Source of the DNA: Alphaproteobacteria bacterium | GTDB taxonomy: Bacteria > Pseudomonadota > Alphaproteobacteria > UBA9219 | Assembly: GCA_009779135.1 (NCBI GenBank) | Contig: WREW01000013.1 | Span: 1-32,139 of the forward strand | Length of the DNA: 32,139 bases | Direction of reading: 5' to 3' | Shown: in pieces, positions 23,311 through 32,139 of the stretch | Numbering within the stretch: position 1 is the first letter of the stretch | How the letters are laid out: each line of letters starts with the position of its first letter | Translations under genes and position numbers: made by a program | The notes under the pieces: generated by a model | Database searches by the model: none | The model's input: only the letters and a program-made list of their open reading frames with translations | What the model was told of the DNA's origin: nothing

Positions 23311-25191
23311 TCAGCCGCCCGCCGGAGCGGATTCCTGCTGATCGCCATCAACGGCAGCCGCCTGTGATTCGCGCGACAAAGATTCAAGCTGCTGACGAAG
23401 AGCCATCAACCTCGTCATATTGGCATCCGAGGGATCATCGTGCCAAAGGCGGGTTGCGGCTTTCAAATCAGCATGAAGCTGTTCTTGTAAGTATGTGTTC
23501 CAGATGGATTTCCAACCCCACCGTGCTTGCTCGATCGAACGCGAGGGCCGCGCAAAACCAGCATGAAGATAAGTGGATTCGGAAAAGATCTGATCCAGCT
23601 TTTCTGTCACGCCATGCGCATGATCCCCTGCGGAGAATTGGCGATAAAGGGCCTCCACGTCAAGAGTTTCGTAGCCTTCTGTTGCAAAAATCTGCACCAG
23701 CTGTTGCGCCACTGTGGCCAGAGCCGGATCTGCAAAGGCGATTGTGGCAAAATCCTCGCCGAAATCCTCGAAAAGAGGGGGGTAATTAACCATAAGCGCC
23801 AGCAAAATCTTCTGGCGCATCTGCTGCGGCGGCGCCAGCGGCGGCACAGGCGGGGCAGGGGGCGTGAAGGAGCGCGCTTTGCCGCCATGCCAGCCGAAAG
23901 CGCTGGAAAAACGCCGCTCCATCTCGTTTTTATAAAGGGCGCGCACGCTTTCATCCTTAATCTGCGCGATTTTAAGGCGCAAAGCGCGGGCGGCCCCCGC
24001 GCGCTCCTCAGGCGTGCCAAGCCGCCGTCCGGAAAGAGTCATATCCCAAAGCGCGTCAATCATGGGCTTGGCCTGATCCAAAACCGCCTGCATGGAGGCG
24101 CGTCCCTGACTGCGCAAAAGACTGTCGGGATCTTGCCCGGCAGGCAAGTAGGCAAACCGCACGCTTTGTCCGGCATTAAGAAGGGGCAAAACACGCTCCG
24201 CCGCGCGCGTTGCGGCGCGCAGCCCCGCTTGATCGCCGTCAAAACACAGAATAGGGCTGTAATCGCGGGAAGGGTCACGCCCGTCCACAGACGGCAAAAG
24301 GCGCCAAAGAACCGCCAGCTGGTTTTCAGTCAGCGCCGTACCCAAAGGCGCAAGAGCCCCCATAAAACCGGAATCCGCCAAAGCGATCACATCCATATAG
24401 CCTTCCACAACGATCAAAGGCTGCCCCGCCTGCAAAGCAAGCCGCGCGCGCGAAAGCCCGTAAAGAAGCTGCCCCTTGTGAAAAAGCGGATGGTCGGGGG
24501 AGTTCAAATATTTCGGTTCACTTTTATCCAAAACGCGCCCGCCGAAAGCGACAGTGCGTCCACGCTTGTCCGCCACAGGAAAAATCACGCGCCCGCGAAA
24601 AAAGCTGTAATAATCATCCTGCCGCTCGGATTTTTTGATAAGCCCGACTTCGACCATGCTCTCGGTCGTAAAGCCTTCGCTTGAAAGGCTGCGTATAAGA
24701 GCCTTGGATTCCGAAGGCGCAAACCCAAGGCGGAAACCGCGTATGCGCTCCGCCGAAAGCCCGCGTTTTTGAAGATAGGCAAGCGCCGCGCTGCCCGCCG
24801 GTTGCCAAAGCTGATCTTCAAAAAACAAAGTGGCGCGCTCAAGAAGATCGTAAAGATGCTTTTCCTTGTCAAACTTGGCCCGCATGGCCGGCGTGTTGGA
24901 AGGAACGACAAGCCCCGCCTGCGCGGCGAGATTTTCAACAGCCTCGGGAAAACTCTGCCCGTCCATGCGCATGGTAAAGCCGATCACATCGCCATGCGCG
25001 CCGCAGCCGAAGCAATGGAAGAATCCTTTTTCATCATTCACAGTGAAGCTGGGAGTCTTTTCCTTATGAAAAGGACAGCATCCTTTAAACTCGCGTCCGG
25101 CGCGGGCAAGCCGCATACGCCGCCCGATCACCTCGGAAAGGTGAAGACGCTCGCGCAAACTGTCAAGAAAAGCCGAAGGAAAGCTCGTCAT
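23311..25191 (-). CDS. dnaG: DNA primase
   Basis: The 626-residue primase makes RNA primers at the replication fork. The N-terminal CHC2-type zinc finger has Cys39, His42, Cys60 and Cys63 ([11 protein letters not shown] ... FHCFGC). The RNA polymerase core follows with [23 protein letters not shown] and [17 protein letters not shown]. The Toprim part has [11 protein letters not shown] and the metal-binding acidic pair in [13 protein letters not shown]. The C-terminal part (from about 430, after a Pro-rich linker) is the helicase-binding region and is less conserved. The ATG at 25191 has a nearby AAGGAG. It is the first gene of a minus-strand dnaG-rpoD pair, the usual macromolecular-synthesis order. 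Confidence 0.96.
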   Translation of the reverse strand: MTSFPSAFLDSLRERLHLSEVIGRRMRLARAGREFKGCCPFHKEKTPSFTVNDEKGFFHCFGCGAHGDVIGFTMRMDGQSFPEAVENLAAQAGLVVPSNTPAMRAKFDKEKHLYDLLERATLFFEDQLWQPAGSAALAYLQKRGLSAERIRGFRLGFAPSESKALIRSLSSEGFTTESMVEVGLIKKSERQDDYYSFFRGRVIFPVADKRGRTVAFGGRVLDKSEPKYLNSPDHPLFHKGQLLYGLSRARLALQAGQPLIVVEGYMDVIALADSGFMGALAPLGTALTENQLAVLWRLLPSVDGRDPSRDYSPILCFDGDQAGLRAATRAAERVLPLLNAGQSVRFAYLPAGQDPDSLLRSQGRASMQAVLDQAKPMIDALWDMTLSGRRLGTPEERAGAARALRLKIAQIKDESVRALYKNEMERRFSSAFGWHGGKARSFTPPAPPVPPLAPPQQMRQKILLALMVNYPPLFEDFGEDFATIAFADPALATVAQQLVQIFATEGYETLDVEALYRQFSAGDHAHGVTEKLDQIFSESTYLHAGFARPSRSIEQARWGWKSIWNTYLQEQLHADLKAATRLWHDDPSDANMTRLMALRQQLESLSRESQAAAVDGDQQESAPAGG

Positions 25192-25294
25192 GGGAAGGAG
25201 TTATACCCCAAAACAAGTCCGAAAAGGAAAGATTTTAACACCCGCACCCCTGTAGGGCCATTAACCATAAAAGACTAACAAAATACTTTCTTTC

Positions 25295-25324
25295 TTATCG
25301 CCTTTTCTGTTTATTGCCTATAAT
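25295..25324 (+). promoter_or_regulatory. Possible promoter for the unknown gene at 25363
   Basis: A perfect -10 TATAAT (25319-25324) lies 38 bases before the ATG. The best -35 at normal spacing is weak (TTATCG, 25295-25300, 18 bases). The site is in the divergent gap between dnaG and this gene. Confidence 0.45.
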
Positions 25325-25362
25325 GCAGCGATTCTGGAACATTCTTTCAAAAAGAGGTGAAA

Positions 25363-26226
25363 ATGCCAGTAAATTATGACCTTTTAGATAAATTGCCCAT
25401 GCGGGCTGTCCTCAGAGAGTTCAGAGCCGCCGCGAATCATTTTGTTCTACGTCAAAGCCGCCCTGACGGAAACTGGAAAAAACAATGGTCGCGCGATGCG
25501 CTTGTGATGAAAAAAGTTGTCGTCTGTCTGGAAAATATCAAAGACCGCGCAACAGAGATCAATAAAACCGACGCGCTCACCTGCGTCCATGACAGCCATA
25601 AGATTCTGGGCCGCATTGAAGAGCTGAGGAAAAAATATGTCGCCGCAAGCAACGGCCTCAAGGATCATTTTAATGATTACTTTAACGATTATCTGGGCCG
25701 CACTATTCAGTGCTATGGCGATCTGGCGCTAAAAATATATAAGCCTTCTCAGGAAAAACAAAAACCCACGCCGCAAATAACACCAAGGCGTGACTTCATG
25801 AAGATTTTAGGCGAAAGGCTTCTTGGCGCGCGCACAAAAAGCGAGACTTTAAAGCTGGCAAGAACCATTGACAAAATGACACAAAAACAGCTGTCGAGCA
25901 TAAATCCTGTTCATCTTGAAACGGCCTGCTGGAATAATGTCACCGTCTTTGGAAAACTCCATGACTTTGACCTAAGCAAAAGCGAAAAACCGATTTACGC
26001 CAATCTGGCCGGAAATGTCGCAAGCCTTTTGCAGGAGCTTAGGGATCTTGATCACTTCGGTTATGAGGAAAAAACAAAAGCCATGGCCGCCATCATCTGG
26101 GCGGAATATAAAAAGACGCCTCTGGGCGCAGCCTGCAAGAACTTCTTGACGGGGGAAAGGCAGCCCGTAAGATATAACCCGAAAAGAACCCTCCGCGCGC
26201 AGCCTCAACCCACAGGAGTTCAGTAG
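25363..26226 (+). CDS. Unknown protein, mostly helical, soluble
   Basis: The 287-residue protein has no signal peptide or membrane segment, is rich in Lys and looks largely alpha-helical. I do not recognise a family or catalytic motif. An N-terminal half (1 to about 125; KKVVVCLENIKDRATEI, IEELRKKYVAA) is joined by a Gln/Pro/Thr linker (EKQKPTPQITPRR, about 128-140) to a second helical half (MKILGERLLGARTKSETLKLARTIDKM to about 265), then a basic Pro/Gln-rich tail. The ATG at 25363 has AGAGGTGA upstream; a GTG two codons earlier overlaps that ribosome site and was rejected. The lipoprotein gene begins two bases after its stop, so the two are co-expressed. They interrupt what is often a direct yqeY-dnaG neighbourhood. 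Confidence 0.75.
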   Translation: MPVNYDLLDKLPMRAVLREFRAAANHFVLRQSRPDGNWKKQWSRDALVMKKVVVCLENIKDRATEINKTDALTCVHDSHKILGRIEELRKKYVAASNGLKDHFNDYFNDYLGRTIQCYGDLALKIYKPSQEKQKPTPQITPRRDFMKILGERLLGARTKSETLKLARTIDKMTQKQLSSINPVHLETACWNNVTVFGKLHDFDLSKSEKPIYANLAGNVASLLQELRDLDHFGYEEKTKAMAAIIWAEYKKTPLGAACKNFLTGERQPVRYNPKRTLRAQPQPTGVQ

Positions 26227-26228
26227 CC

Positions 26229-26639
26229 ATGTTCAAACGCACACTTGCCTTGTTTTGCTTTATGCTTGTCACGCTTGCGGGATGCGGCGACGGCACAGAC
26301 CGCGTCTGGGGCGGCTGGGTTTCCGAAAAGCCCAGTTTGCTAGGCCAGCATGATGTGATTCTTCTGACAAAAACTCAGGCCAACATCAACGGCAAGGAAA
26401 CCGGAGTCATTTATGAAGCTGTGGCCGAGCAGGTGAATGTCATCAATGCAGGCCATAAAAACACGATACTGATTTTCACGGACATCAAGAAAGATTCCGC
26501 CACCATCGACCGCAGCGGCTTCATAGGCAAAAAGACGTTTAAGCGAGTCCCCGAAAAGAAAGTCCGCGAAATCCTCGAAGCCCTCGAAGCCGGCAAAATA
26601 ACCCCCGAAAAAATCAAAAACCTCTTTTCCCCCAAGTAA
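26229..26639 (+). CDS. Small predicted lipoprotein
   Basis: The 136-residue protein has a type II signal peptide: basic start MFKRT, hydrophobic LALFCFMLVT and lipobox LAGC with Cys19 as the lipidation site. The mature part is hydrophilic, with no recognised domain; the middle (VILLTKTQANINGKETGVIYEAV) looks beta-rich and the C-terminus (KKVREILEALEAGKITPEKIKNLF) is helical. It starts two bases after the unknown gene, suggesting a shared function at the envelope that cannot be named from sequence. The final 130 bases before yqeY hold a hybrid repeat. Confidence 0.75.
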   Translation: MFKRTLALFCFMLVTLAGCGDGTDRVWGGWVSEKPSLLGQHDVILLTKTQANINGKETGVIYEAVAEQVNVINAGHKNTILIFTDIKKDSATIDRSGFIGKKTFKRVPEKKVREILEALEAGKITPEKIKNLFSPK

Positions 26640-26652
26640 TCGCTCCCCCCAC

Positions 26653-26768
26653 TTGTCATTGGCAGGAAAGCCGCCGCAGGCGGCTTGACGCGGCAATCTC
26701 GGCGATGTTGCAGAGATTGCCACGTCAACCCTAAAGGCCCCCCTCGCGGGGGAGAGCCTGCGTGGGGG
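26653..26768. repeat. Hybrid repeat: type B left part joined to type C palindrome
   Basis: The left end TTGTCATTGGCAGGAAAGCCGCC, hairpin AGCCGCC-GCA-GGCGGCT and central GGCAATCTC...GAGATTGCC match type B. The expected right end (TCGCAATGACA) is absent; instead AAAGGCCCCCCTCGCGGGGGAGAGCC, a type C palindrome, follows from about 26737. It fills the gap between the lipoprotein and yqeY and abuts the yqeY stop. A C-tract precedes it. Confidence 0.75.
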
Positions 26769-27224
26769 TCACCCTAACAACCCCTTCACAACCACCCCCG
26801 CCTTGGCAAAATCCATCTGTCCGGCGTAACCGCTTTTCAGCGCCCCCATCACTTTACCCATATCCTTAATGCTGCTGGCGCCGACTTCCGCAATGGCTTT
26901 CTCAACTGCCGCTTTGATCGCGTCATCATCCATCTGCGCGGGGAGAAAGCGTTCGATCACAGCGATCTCGGCCTCTTCCTGCGCTACGAGATCGGGGCGG
27001 TTGCCTTGCTTGTAAAGCGCAATGGATTCATGGCGCTGTTTCATCATGCCTTGCATCATGGCGCAAATCTGTTCGTCCGAGATGGGATCAGCCTTACCCG
27101 CGCCGCGCGCTTCAATATCCTTTTCCTTCAGCTTGGCCAAAATCAGGCGGATGGTTCCTAAAGCCTTGTCATCTTTGGCGCGCATGGCGTCTTTCATGCT
27201 TTCGGTAAGTTGCTGGCGCAGCAT
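26769..27224 (-). CDS. yqeY: GatB/YqeY domain protein
   Basis: The 151-residue protein belongs to the YqeY family, related to the tail domain of the GatB subunit of Glu-tRNA amidotransferase. Typical features are an N-terminal helix LRQQLTESMKDAMRAKDDKALGTIRLILAKLKEKDIEARG, then EICAMMQGMMKQRHESIALYKQGNRPDLVAQEEAEIAVIERFLPAQM and the C-terminal IKDMGKVMGALKSGYAGQMDFAKA. A role in tRNA-dependent amidation is suspected but not proven for the stand-alone protein. A strong AAAGGAG ribosome site precedes the ATG. It is divergent from carA, an order common in alphaproteobacteria. Confidence 0.93.
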   Translation of the reverse strand: MLRQQLTESMKDAMRAKDDKALGTIRLILAKLKEKDIEARGAGKADPISDEQICAMMQGMMKQRHESIALYKQGNRPDLVAQEEAEIAVIERFLPAQMDDDAIKAAVEKAIAEVGASSIKDMGKVMGALKSGYAGQMDFAKAGVVVKGLLG

Positions 27225-27323
27225 GGAATGCTCCTTTCAAAAGCTGTAATTTTGGTCTTGCAAAGCAGAAGATATACGCCTAAGGTTCGGGCGTTTTGCG
27301 CACAAAAAATAAAGCCGGAGCGT

Positions 27324-27851
27324 ATGAAAAAACAGCTTTGTCGAACTCGTCCTAGCACGCCTTGGGCTGATTCCCAAACGGAATCCCTCAAGGCTTCTAT
27401 AAAAGCCGTGCTTGTTCTCGCGGATGGCACGGTTTTTTGTGGCCAAGGGGCAGGGGCCACCGGCAAAGCGATCGGCGAGGTCTGTTTTAGCACCGCCATG
27501 ACCGGCTATCAGGAAGTTCTGACAGATCCCACCCATGCAGGAAAGCTTGTCATCTTCACCTTTCCCCATATCGGCAATGTCGGCACCAATGACGAGGATG
27601 GCGAGGCCAAAGCCCCGACCGTGCGCGGCATAATCCTGCGCGCCGCTATAACGCAGCCTTCATCATGGCGCGCGCAAAAAGATTTTCAAACATGGCTTGA
27701 GGAACATAAAATCATCGGCATCAGCGACATTGATACAAGAGCTTTGACCGCCCATATCCGCGATGGTGGCGCAATCAAGGGCGTGATCTGCCACGCGCCT
27801 GACGGCAATTTTGATCTCGAGGCGTTGAGAAAAGAGGCTGCTCATGCCTAA
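27324..27851 (+). CDS. carA: Carbamoyl-phosphate synthase small subunit, N-terminal domain only
   Basis: The 175-residue product compares with about 380 for a normal CarA. After a 25-residue leader it matches the CarA N-terminal domain throughout: [77 protein letters not shown]. It ends at [12 protein letters not shown], just where the family passes into the class I glutamine amidotransferase domain. That domain, with its catalytic Cys-His-Glu triad, is missing; the stop overlaps the carB start by 8 bases (ATGCCTAA), so it is not hidden downstream in another frame. The enzyme should be unable to use glutamine in this form. Either a real domain loss (ammonia-dependent, or amidotransferase supplied elsewhere) or an assembly deletion. 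The ATG at 27324 has GGAG close upstream; an earlier start at 27210 would overlap yqeY. Confidence 0.85.
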   Translation: MKKQLCRTRPSTPWADSQTESLKASIKAVLVLADGTVFCGQGAGATGKAIGEVCFSTAMTGYQEVLTDPTHAGKLVIFTFPHIGNVGTNDEDGEAKAPTVRGIILRAAITQPSSWRAQKDFQTWLEEHKIIGISDIDTRALTAHIRDGGAIKGVICHAPDGNFDLEALRKEAAHA

Positions 27852-30800
27852 ACGCACCGACCTTAAATCCATCTGCATCATCGGCGCCGGCCCCATTGTG
27901 ATCGGCCAAGCCTGTGAGTTTGATTATTCAGGCGTCCAAGCCTGCAAAGCGCTCAAGGCCGAAGGCTATCGCGTGATTTTGATAAACTCCAACCCCGCCA
28001 CAATCATGACAGATCCGGAGCTTGCGGATGCGACCTATATCGAGCCGATCACGCCGCAAATGGTGACCAAGGTTTTGGAAAAAGAAAAACCGGATGCGCT
28101 TTTGCCCAATATGGGCGGACAGACCGCGCTGAACACGGCGATGGCGCTTTCCAAAGACGGCACGCTTGAAAGGCTTGGCATCGCGCTCATCGGCGCCAAA
28201 GCCGATGTCATCGCCAAAGCCGAAGACCGCCAGCTTTTCCGTCAGGCGATGGATAAAATAGGGCTTGAAAGCCCGCGCAGCATGATTATTCGCACGCTTG
28301 AAGAAGCGCAAGAAGCGCTGAAAGAAGTCGGACTTCCCGCCATTATCCGCCCAAGCTTTACCCTTGCCGGCACAGGCGGCGGCGTTGCCTATAACAAAAC
28401 CGAGTTTCAGGAGATTGTCGCCGGCGGCCTTCTTGCAAGCCCCACGCACGAAGTCCTGATTGAAGAGTCAGTTTTAGGCTGGAAAGAATATGAAATAGAA
28501 ATCGTGCGGGACAGCAAGGATCATTGCATCATCGTCTGCTCGATTGAAAATGTAGATCCCATGGGAATCCACACGGGTGACAGCATCACGGTAGCGCCCG
28601 CCATGACTCTGACGGACAGGGAATATAAGCGTCTGCGCGAAGCCTCGATCGCCATTGTGCGCGAGATCGGCATGGATACGGGCGGCGCGAACGTCCAGTT
28701 TGCGGTTAACCCGCAGGACGGACGCCTTGTGGTGATCGAGATGAATCCGCGCGTCAGCCGCTCCTCAGCGCTCGCAAGCAAGGCGACAGGATTTCCGATT
28801 GCAAAAATCACGGCGCGTCTGGCGGTAGGCTACACGCTGGACGAACTTGTCAATGATATAACAGGCAGAGCAGCAGGTTTTGATCCGGCCATTGACTATG
28901 TCGTCACCAAAATCCCGCGCTTTGCGTTTGAAAAGTTCCCGGGTACCGAGCCTGTTTTAACAACAGCCATGAAATCAGTCGGCGAAGTGATGGCCATAGG
29001 CCGCACCTTTCAGGAGTCTTTGCAAAAAGCGCTGCGCAGTCTTGAGATTGGCCTGACAGGTCTGGATGAGGTGATTATCGAAGGACAGGACAAAGCCTCG
29101 CTGCGCGCCGCTCTGGCCAAAGCCGTGCCGGAGCGTCTTTTGATCGCCGCCCAAGCTTTGCGGCAGGGGATGAGAGTTGAAGATATATGCAATGTCTGCA
29201 AATATGATCCTTGGTTTATCCGCCAGATAGAAGAACTTATTCAAGCAGAAAATCTGGTTAAAGCGCATGGCCTGCCGGACAAAAACAACCGCGCCGCCTT
29301 TTTAAAGCTCAAAGCCATGGGCTTTGGCGATGCGCGCCTTGCCAAGCTTGCATGTTTAAGCGAAGCCGAGGTCGCCGCCCAACGCCACGCCCTCAACATC
29401 CGTCCGGTGTTCAAACGTGTAGATACCTGCGCCGGAGCGTTTGCTTCAACTACACCCTATTTATATGCCTGCTACGAACCTGAATCAACGCCACACGCCA
29501 ACGAAGCCAACCCCTCCGACAAAAACAAAGTCATCATCCTTGGCGGCGGCCCCAACCGCATAGGGCAGGGGATCGAGTTTGATTATTGCTGTGTCCACGC
29601 GGTGCAGGCTTTGCATGAATCCGGCTATGAAGCCATCATGATTAACTGCAATCCCGAAACCGTATCGACAGACTACGACATCTCAGACCGGCTTTATTTC
29701 GAGCCTCTGACAGAAGAAGACGTGCTTGAAATCGTCCATCTCGAACAAAGCAAAGGCAAGCTTCTGGGCGTCATCGTGCAGTTCGGCGGACAAACGCCGC
29801 TGCGGCTTGCCCAAGCCTTGCAAAACGCGCAAATCCCCATTTTAGGCACACAGCCGGACGCCATTGATCTTGCCGAAGACCGCGAGCGCTTCCAGCTGCT
29901 TTTGCATGAGCTTCATCTTAAACAGCCCGCCAATGGCCTTGCCCGCACACAAAGCGAAGCTGTCGAGGTCGCCGAAAAAATCGGCTATCCCGTCGTGATC
30001 CGCCCCTCTTATGTCTTGGGTGGCCGCGCGATGGAAATCGTTTACGACACGCCCGCGCTTAATCGTTATATCGATCAGGCCGTGCATGTCTCGGGCGACA
30101 ATCCGGTTTTGATCGACCAGTATCTGCAAAACGCGACCGAGCTTGATGTTGATGTGCTTGCGGATCAAGAGGCCGTCTATGTCGCCGGCATTATGGAGCA
30201 TATCGAGCAAGCGGGCATTCACTCGGGCGACAGCTCATGCGCCTTGCCGCCTTATTCGCTTTCCGGCGCGATTATGCAGGAGGTTAAGCGGCAAGCTGAA
30301 TCTCTTGCGCGCCGCATCGGCGTGATCGGCCTGATGAACGTCCAGTTTGCGATTAAGGATGAAGAGATTTTTATTCTTGAAGTAAACCCCCGCGCAAGCC
30401 GCACGGTGCCCTTTGTCGCCAAAGCCACGGGTGAGCCTGTAGCGCGCATGGCCGCGCGCATCATGGCGGGCGAAAGCTTAAAAACCGTATGCGACAGCCA
30501 GATCAAACGCAAGAAACCGCACGGATGGGTCGCTGTCAAAACGCCCGTTTTTCCTTTCGCGCGTTTTCCGAATGTGGATGTTGTTTTGGGCCCTGAGATG
30601 AAATCCACGGGCGAGGTGATGGGCCTTGACTATGATTTCGCGCACGCCTACGCCAAAGCGCAAATAGGCGCAGGGCTTCACTTGCCCAAAGAGGGCGTCT
30701 GTTTTATCTCGGTGAAAAATGAAGACAAGAATATGGCCGTGATTTTGGCCCGCCGCCTTGTGGCCATGGGCTTTAGCCTGCGGGCCACGCGCGGCACAGC

Positions 30801-31098
30801 CACGGCGCTAAGCAAGGCCGATGTGCCCGTCACGCCTATTAATAAAGTCTATGAAGGCCAGCCGCATATCGTGGATGCCATGATTAACGGGCAAATCGCC
30901 CTTGTGATTAACACAACGGAACAGAACGCCCAGACCTTGGCGGACAGCTTCAGCATCCGCCGCACAGCCCTGATGGAGGGCATACCTTATTATACAACCA
31001 TGACGGCGGCCACGGCGGCTGTCGAGGCCATTGCGGCCCTGCGGGCTGATTCGCTTGAAGTTGAGTCGATTCAGTCGTATCTTCGGACAAACAGGTAA
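27844..31098 (+). CDS. carB: Carbamoyl-phosphate synthase large subunit
   Basis: The 1084-residue protein is normal full length. It makes carbamoyl phosphate from bicarbonate, ammonia and two ATP for arginine and pyrimidine synthesis. Two homologous ATP-grasp halves are seen: the first opens [17 protein letters not shown] and has AGTGGG and [19 protein letters not shown]; the second opens near residue 565 with [20 protein letters not shown] and has [19 protein letters not shown]. An oligomerisation region lies between them, and the C-terminal MGS-like regulatory domain starts about 940 ([22 protein letters not shown]). No truncation or frameshift is seen. It is translationally coupled to the shortened carA and followed by greA after 82 bases. 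Confidence 0.96.
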   Translation: MPKRTDLKSICIIGAGPIVIGQACEFDYSGVQACKALKAEGYRVILINSNPATIMTDPELADATYIEPITPQMVTKVLEKEKPDALLPNMGGQTALNTAMALSKDGTLERLGIALIGAKADVIAKAEDRQLFRQAMDKIGLESPRSMIIRTLEEAQEALKEVGLPAIIRPSFTLAGTGGGVAYNKTEFQEIVAGGLLASPTHEVLIEESVLGWKEYEIEIVRDSKDHCIIVCSIENVDPMGIHTGDSITVAPAMTLTDREYKRLREASIAIVREIGMDTGGANVQFAVNPQDGRLVVIEMNPRVSRSSALASKATGFPIAKITARLAVGYTLDELVNDITGRAAGFDPAIDYVVTKIPRFAFEKFPGTEPVLTTAMKSVGEVMAIGRTFQESLQKALRSLEIGLTGLDEVIIEGQDKASLRAALAKAVPERLLIAAQALRQGMRVEDICNVCKYDPWFIRQIEELIQAENLVKAHGLPDKNNRAAFLKLKAMGFGDARLAKLACLSEAEVAAQRHALNIRPVFKRVDTCAGAFASTTPYLYACYEPESTPHANEANPSDKNKVIILGGGPNRIGQGIEFDYCCVHAVQALHESGYEAIMINCNPETVSTDYDISDRLYFEPLTEEDVLEIVHLEQSKGKLLGVIVQFGGQTPLRLAQALQNAQIPILGTQPDAIDLAEDRERFQLLLHELHLKQPANGLARTQSEAVEVAEKIGYPVVIRPSYVLGGRAMEIVYDTPALNRYIDQAVHVSGDNPVLIDQYLQNATELDVDVLADQEAVYVAGIMEHIEQAGIHSGDSSCALPPYSLSGAIMQEVKRQAESLARRIGVIGLMNVQFAIKDEEIFILEVNPRASRTVPFVAKATGEPVARMAARIMAGESLKTVCDSQIKRKKPHGWVAVKTPVFPFARFPNVDVVLGPEMKSTGEVMGLDYDFAHAYAKAQIGAGLHLPKEGVCFISVKNEDKNMAVILARRLVAMGFSLRATRGTATALSKADVPVTPINKVYEGQPHIVDAMINGQIALVINTTEQNAQTLADSFSIRRTALMEGIPYYTTMTAATAAVEAIAALRADSLEVESIQSYLRTNR

Positions 31099-31180
31099 AA
31101 ACGCACGCGCTTGCTGCCCTTTTGGGAGGGGGAAGAGCGGGTGGTCTTTACTGCGTTTATAAAAGAAAAGGAAGGATGCC

Positions 31181-31660
31181 ATGACAGATAAAGTCCCCAT
31201 GACCATCCAGGGCCATTTGCGGCTTGAGGCGGAGCTTAAAGACCTTAAAACCATGCAGCGTCCTGCCATTATCAAAGCGATTGCGGAAGCGCGCGATCAT
31301 GGCGATCTGTCTGAAAACGCGGAATACCACGCCGCGCGCGAACGCCAGAGCTTTGTCGAAGGCCGCATTCAGGATCTCGAAAACAAAATCAGCCGCGCCG
31401 AAGTGATCGACGTCAGCAAGCTAAGTGGCGAGTCCGTGATGTTCGGCGCATGGGTCACCCTCGTGGACGAAGAAACCGAAGAAGAAGTCCGCTACCAGAT
31501 CGTGGGCGATGAGGAATCCGACATCAAAAGCGGCTTCCTGTCCGTATCTTCACCTCTTGCGCGCGCCCTAATCGGCAAGAAAAAAGGCGAAAACGTAGAA
31601 GTCAACACCCCCAAAGGCCTGCGCACTTATGAAATCGTAACCCTCTCCTTCGCCGAATAA
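31181..31660 (+). CDS. greA: Transcription elongation factor GreA
   Basis: The 159-residue protein rescues backtracked RNA polymerase by stimulating transcript cleavage. The N-terminal coiled coil carries the acidic tip in [20 protein letters not shown], and [19 protein letters not shown] completes the second helix. The FKBP-like C-terminal domain has [36 protein letters not shown] and a typical Tyr-rich ending. Length is the family's usual. A GGAAGG ribosome site precedes the ATG. It follows carB, a common alphaproteobacterial order. Confidence 0.97.
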   Translation: MTDKVPMTIQGHLRLEAELKDLKTMQRPAIIKAIAEARDHGDLSENAEYHAARERQSFVEGRIQDLENKISRAEVIDVSKLSGESVMFGAWVTLVDEETEEEVRYQIVGDEESDIKSGFLSVSSPLARALIGKKKGENVEVNTPKGLRTYEIVTLSFAE

Positions 31661-31670
31661 CCCCCCCCAC

Positions 31671-31775
31671 TTGTCATTGCGAGGAAAGCCGGCGCAGCCG
31701 GCTTGACGCGGCAATCCCTGCAACATCGCCAAGATGGCGTCCGTCAGGCCTTACGGCCCGCCTCGCGGGTGACAA
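31671..31775. repeat. Type B intergenic repeat, copy 4
   Basis: The left end is TTGTCATTGCGAGGAAAGCCG, with left hairpin AGCCGGC-GCA-GCCGGCT. The right hairpin is GGCC-TTAC-GGCC, and the end CCTCGCGGGTGACAA is degraded relative to other copies. Eight C residues precede it. It lies between greA and the gene running in from the right edge. Confidence 0.78.
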
Positions 31776-31782
31776 TGGGGGT

Positions 31783-32139
31783 CTATCCTCCCCGCCTGAC
31801 ACAACGGACAACATGACTGTCTGTTCTGGCCTTGACGGAAGGGGAGCTGGAGATTTGGCCTATTTTCCTTGCCGTATTAGCATCCGACTCTGTGGACGTC
31901 CAATAACTAGCACTCCCACTAAATCCGTTGGCCGTACCATAGGCAGCCCCCCAATAAAGTGTGTATAACTCATCAAAGGCCGGCAGATACCAGTCGCTAT
32001 GCCCGCTTGCCGTCAGCTCATCACAAGCCCGCGCCGCGCGATAAGGCGCAGGCGATGGCCCATTACCAAACGCGGCAAGTCCCGCTGTATTCGCGGGTCC
32101 TGTGATCGGGGATGTGAATCCTCTAAAGACAGTATCAGG
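31783..32139 (-). CDS. DUF1566 (Lcl-type C-terminal) protein, 3' end only
   Basis: The minus strand is open from the right edge of the window to a TAG at 31783, giving the last 118 residues of a protein. The segment has the DUF1566 pattern: ACDELTASGHSDWYLPAFDEL, then SASYWTSTESD and the terminal SHVVRCVRRGG. Such domains are found in secreted or surface proteins of many bacteria and are thought to have a lectin/sulfatase-modifying-factor-like fold; the function is unknown. The two Cys (in ACDEL and RCVRR) are the conserved ones. The N-terminus, signal peptide and other domains lie outside the window. Confidence 0.8.
   Translation of the reverse strand, partial: PDTVFRGFTSPITGPANTAGLAAFGNGPSPAPYRAARACDELTASGHSDWYLPAFDELYTLYWGAAYGTANGFSGSASYWTSTESDANTARKIGQISSSPSVKARTDSHVVRCVRRGG

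Noticed and set aside
23527-24684. Long plus-strand open frame (385 codons) inside dnaG
   Set aside because: It is antisense to the Toprim and core parts of primase, with no start signal and the composition of a shadow frame.
27256-27300. Possible attenuator hairpin (CGCC / GGCG then TTTT) before carA
   Set aside because: The stem is only about four base pairs, with no leader peptide seen; too weak to call.
27210-27323. Extended carA start at 27210
   Set aside because: The extra 38 residues overlap the yqeY start and its ribosome site and do not resemble CarA; ATG 27324 with GGAG upstream is better.
1-32139. tRNA or other structured RNA genes in the intergenic gaps
   Set aside because: No gap shows a T-loop/CCA pattern or a known RNA signature by eye; the cloverleaf-like folds are the repeats and lack tRNA-specific bases.

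Overview
The window looks like chromosomal DNA from an alphaproteobacterium outside the best-studied orders. The carA-carB-greA run, the divergent yqeY / dnaG-rpoD block and the lolC-lolD pair all read as alphaproteobacterial housekeeping genes. Base composition is moderately GC-rich. No rRNA, tRNA, CRISPR array, transposase or phage gene was seen. Assignment is from protein signatures only, so the order is not called.

Layout. 145-6696 (minus): lolD, lolC/E, an archaeal-type prolyl-tRNA synthetase and valS. 6785-9790: a YccU-like CoA-binding protein (plus) facing a minus-strand run of SH3 protein, coaBC, dut and a small unknown protein. 9911-14140 (plus): a soluble hybrid histidine kinase (LOV-like PAS, HisKA, HATPase, receiver, HPt), then a CDC48-like AAA protein with a degenerate first ATPase domain. 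14251-19739: a chaperone-usher type surface-fibre locus, with chaperone and usher on plus, convergent with two DUF4402 pilin-like genes on minus. 19982-25191 (minus): dnaG, rpoD and, 13 bases behind rpoD, a gene resembling the PvuRts1I/AbaSI hydroxymethylcytosine-dependent endonucleases. 25363-26639 (plus): an unknown protein and a small lipoprotein. 26769-31660: yqeY (minus), then carA, carB and greA (plus). The right edge holds the 3' end of a DUF1566-type gene.

Most larger intergenic gaps are filled by non-coding repeats of about 100-120 bp in two related families. Both begin TTGTCAT (or TGTCAT) and end ATGACAA/ATGACA. Each folds as an outer stem enclosing left, central and right hairpins, and the side hairpins differ between copies. 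A third, GC-rich palindrome often sits beside the second family.

Main points of interest: (1) carA encodes only the N-terminal domain and lacks the whole glutamine amidotransferase domain, yet overlaps carB by 8 bases; (2) a probable modified-cytosine endonuclease is appended to the dnaG-rpoD operon; (3) the CDC48-like protein has a dead-looking D1 and altered pore loops; (4) the usher has an unfamiliar N-terminal domain and a long acidic C-terminal extension, and the pilin-like genes point towards it; (5) the housekeeping sigma factor carries a long Lys/Ala/Pro-rich N-terminal tail.
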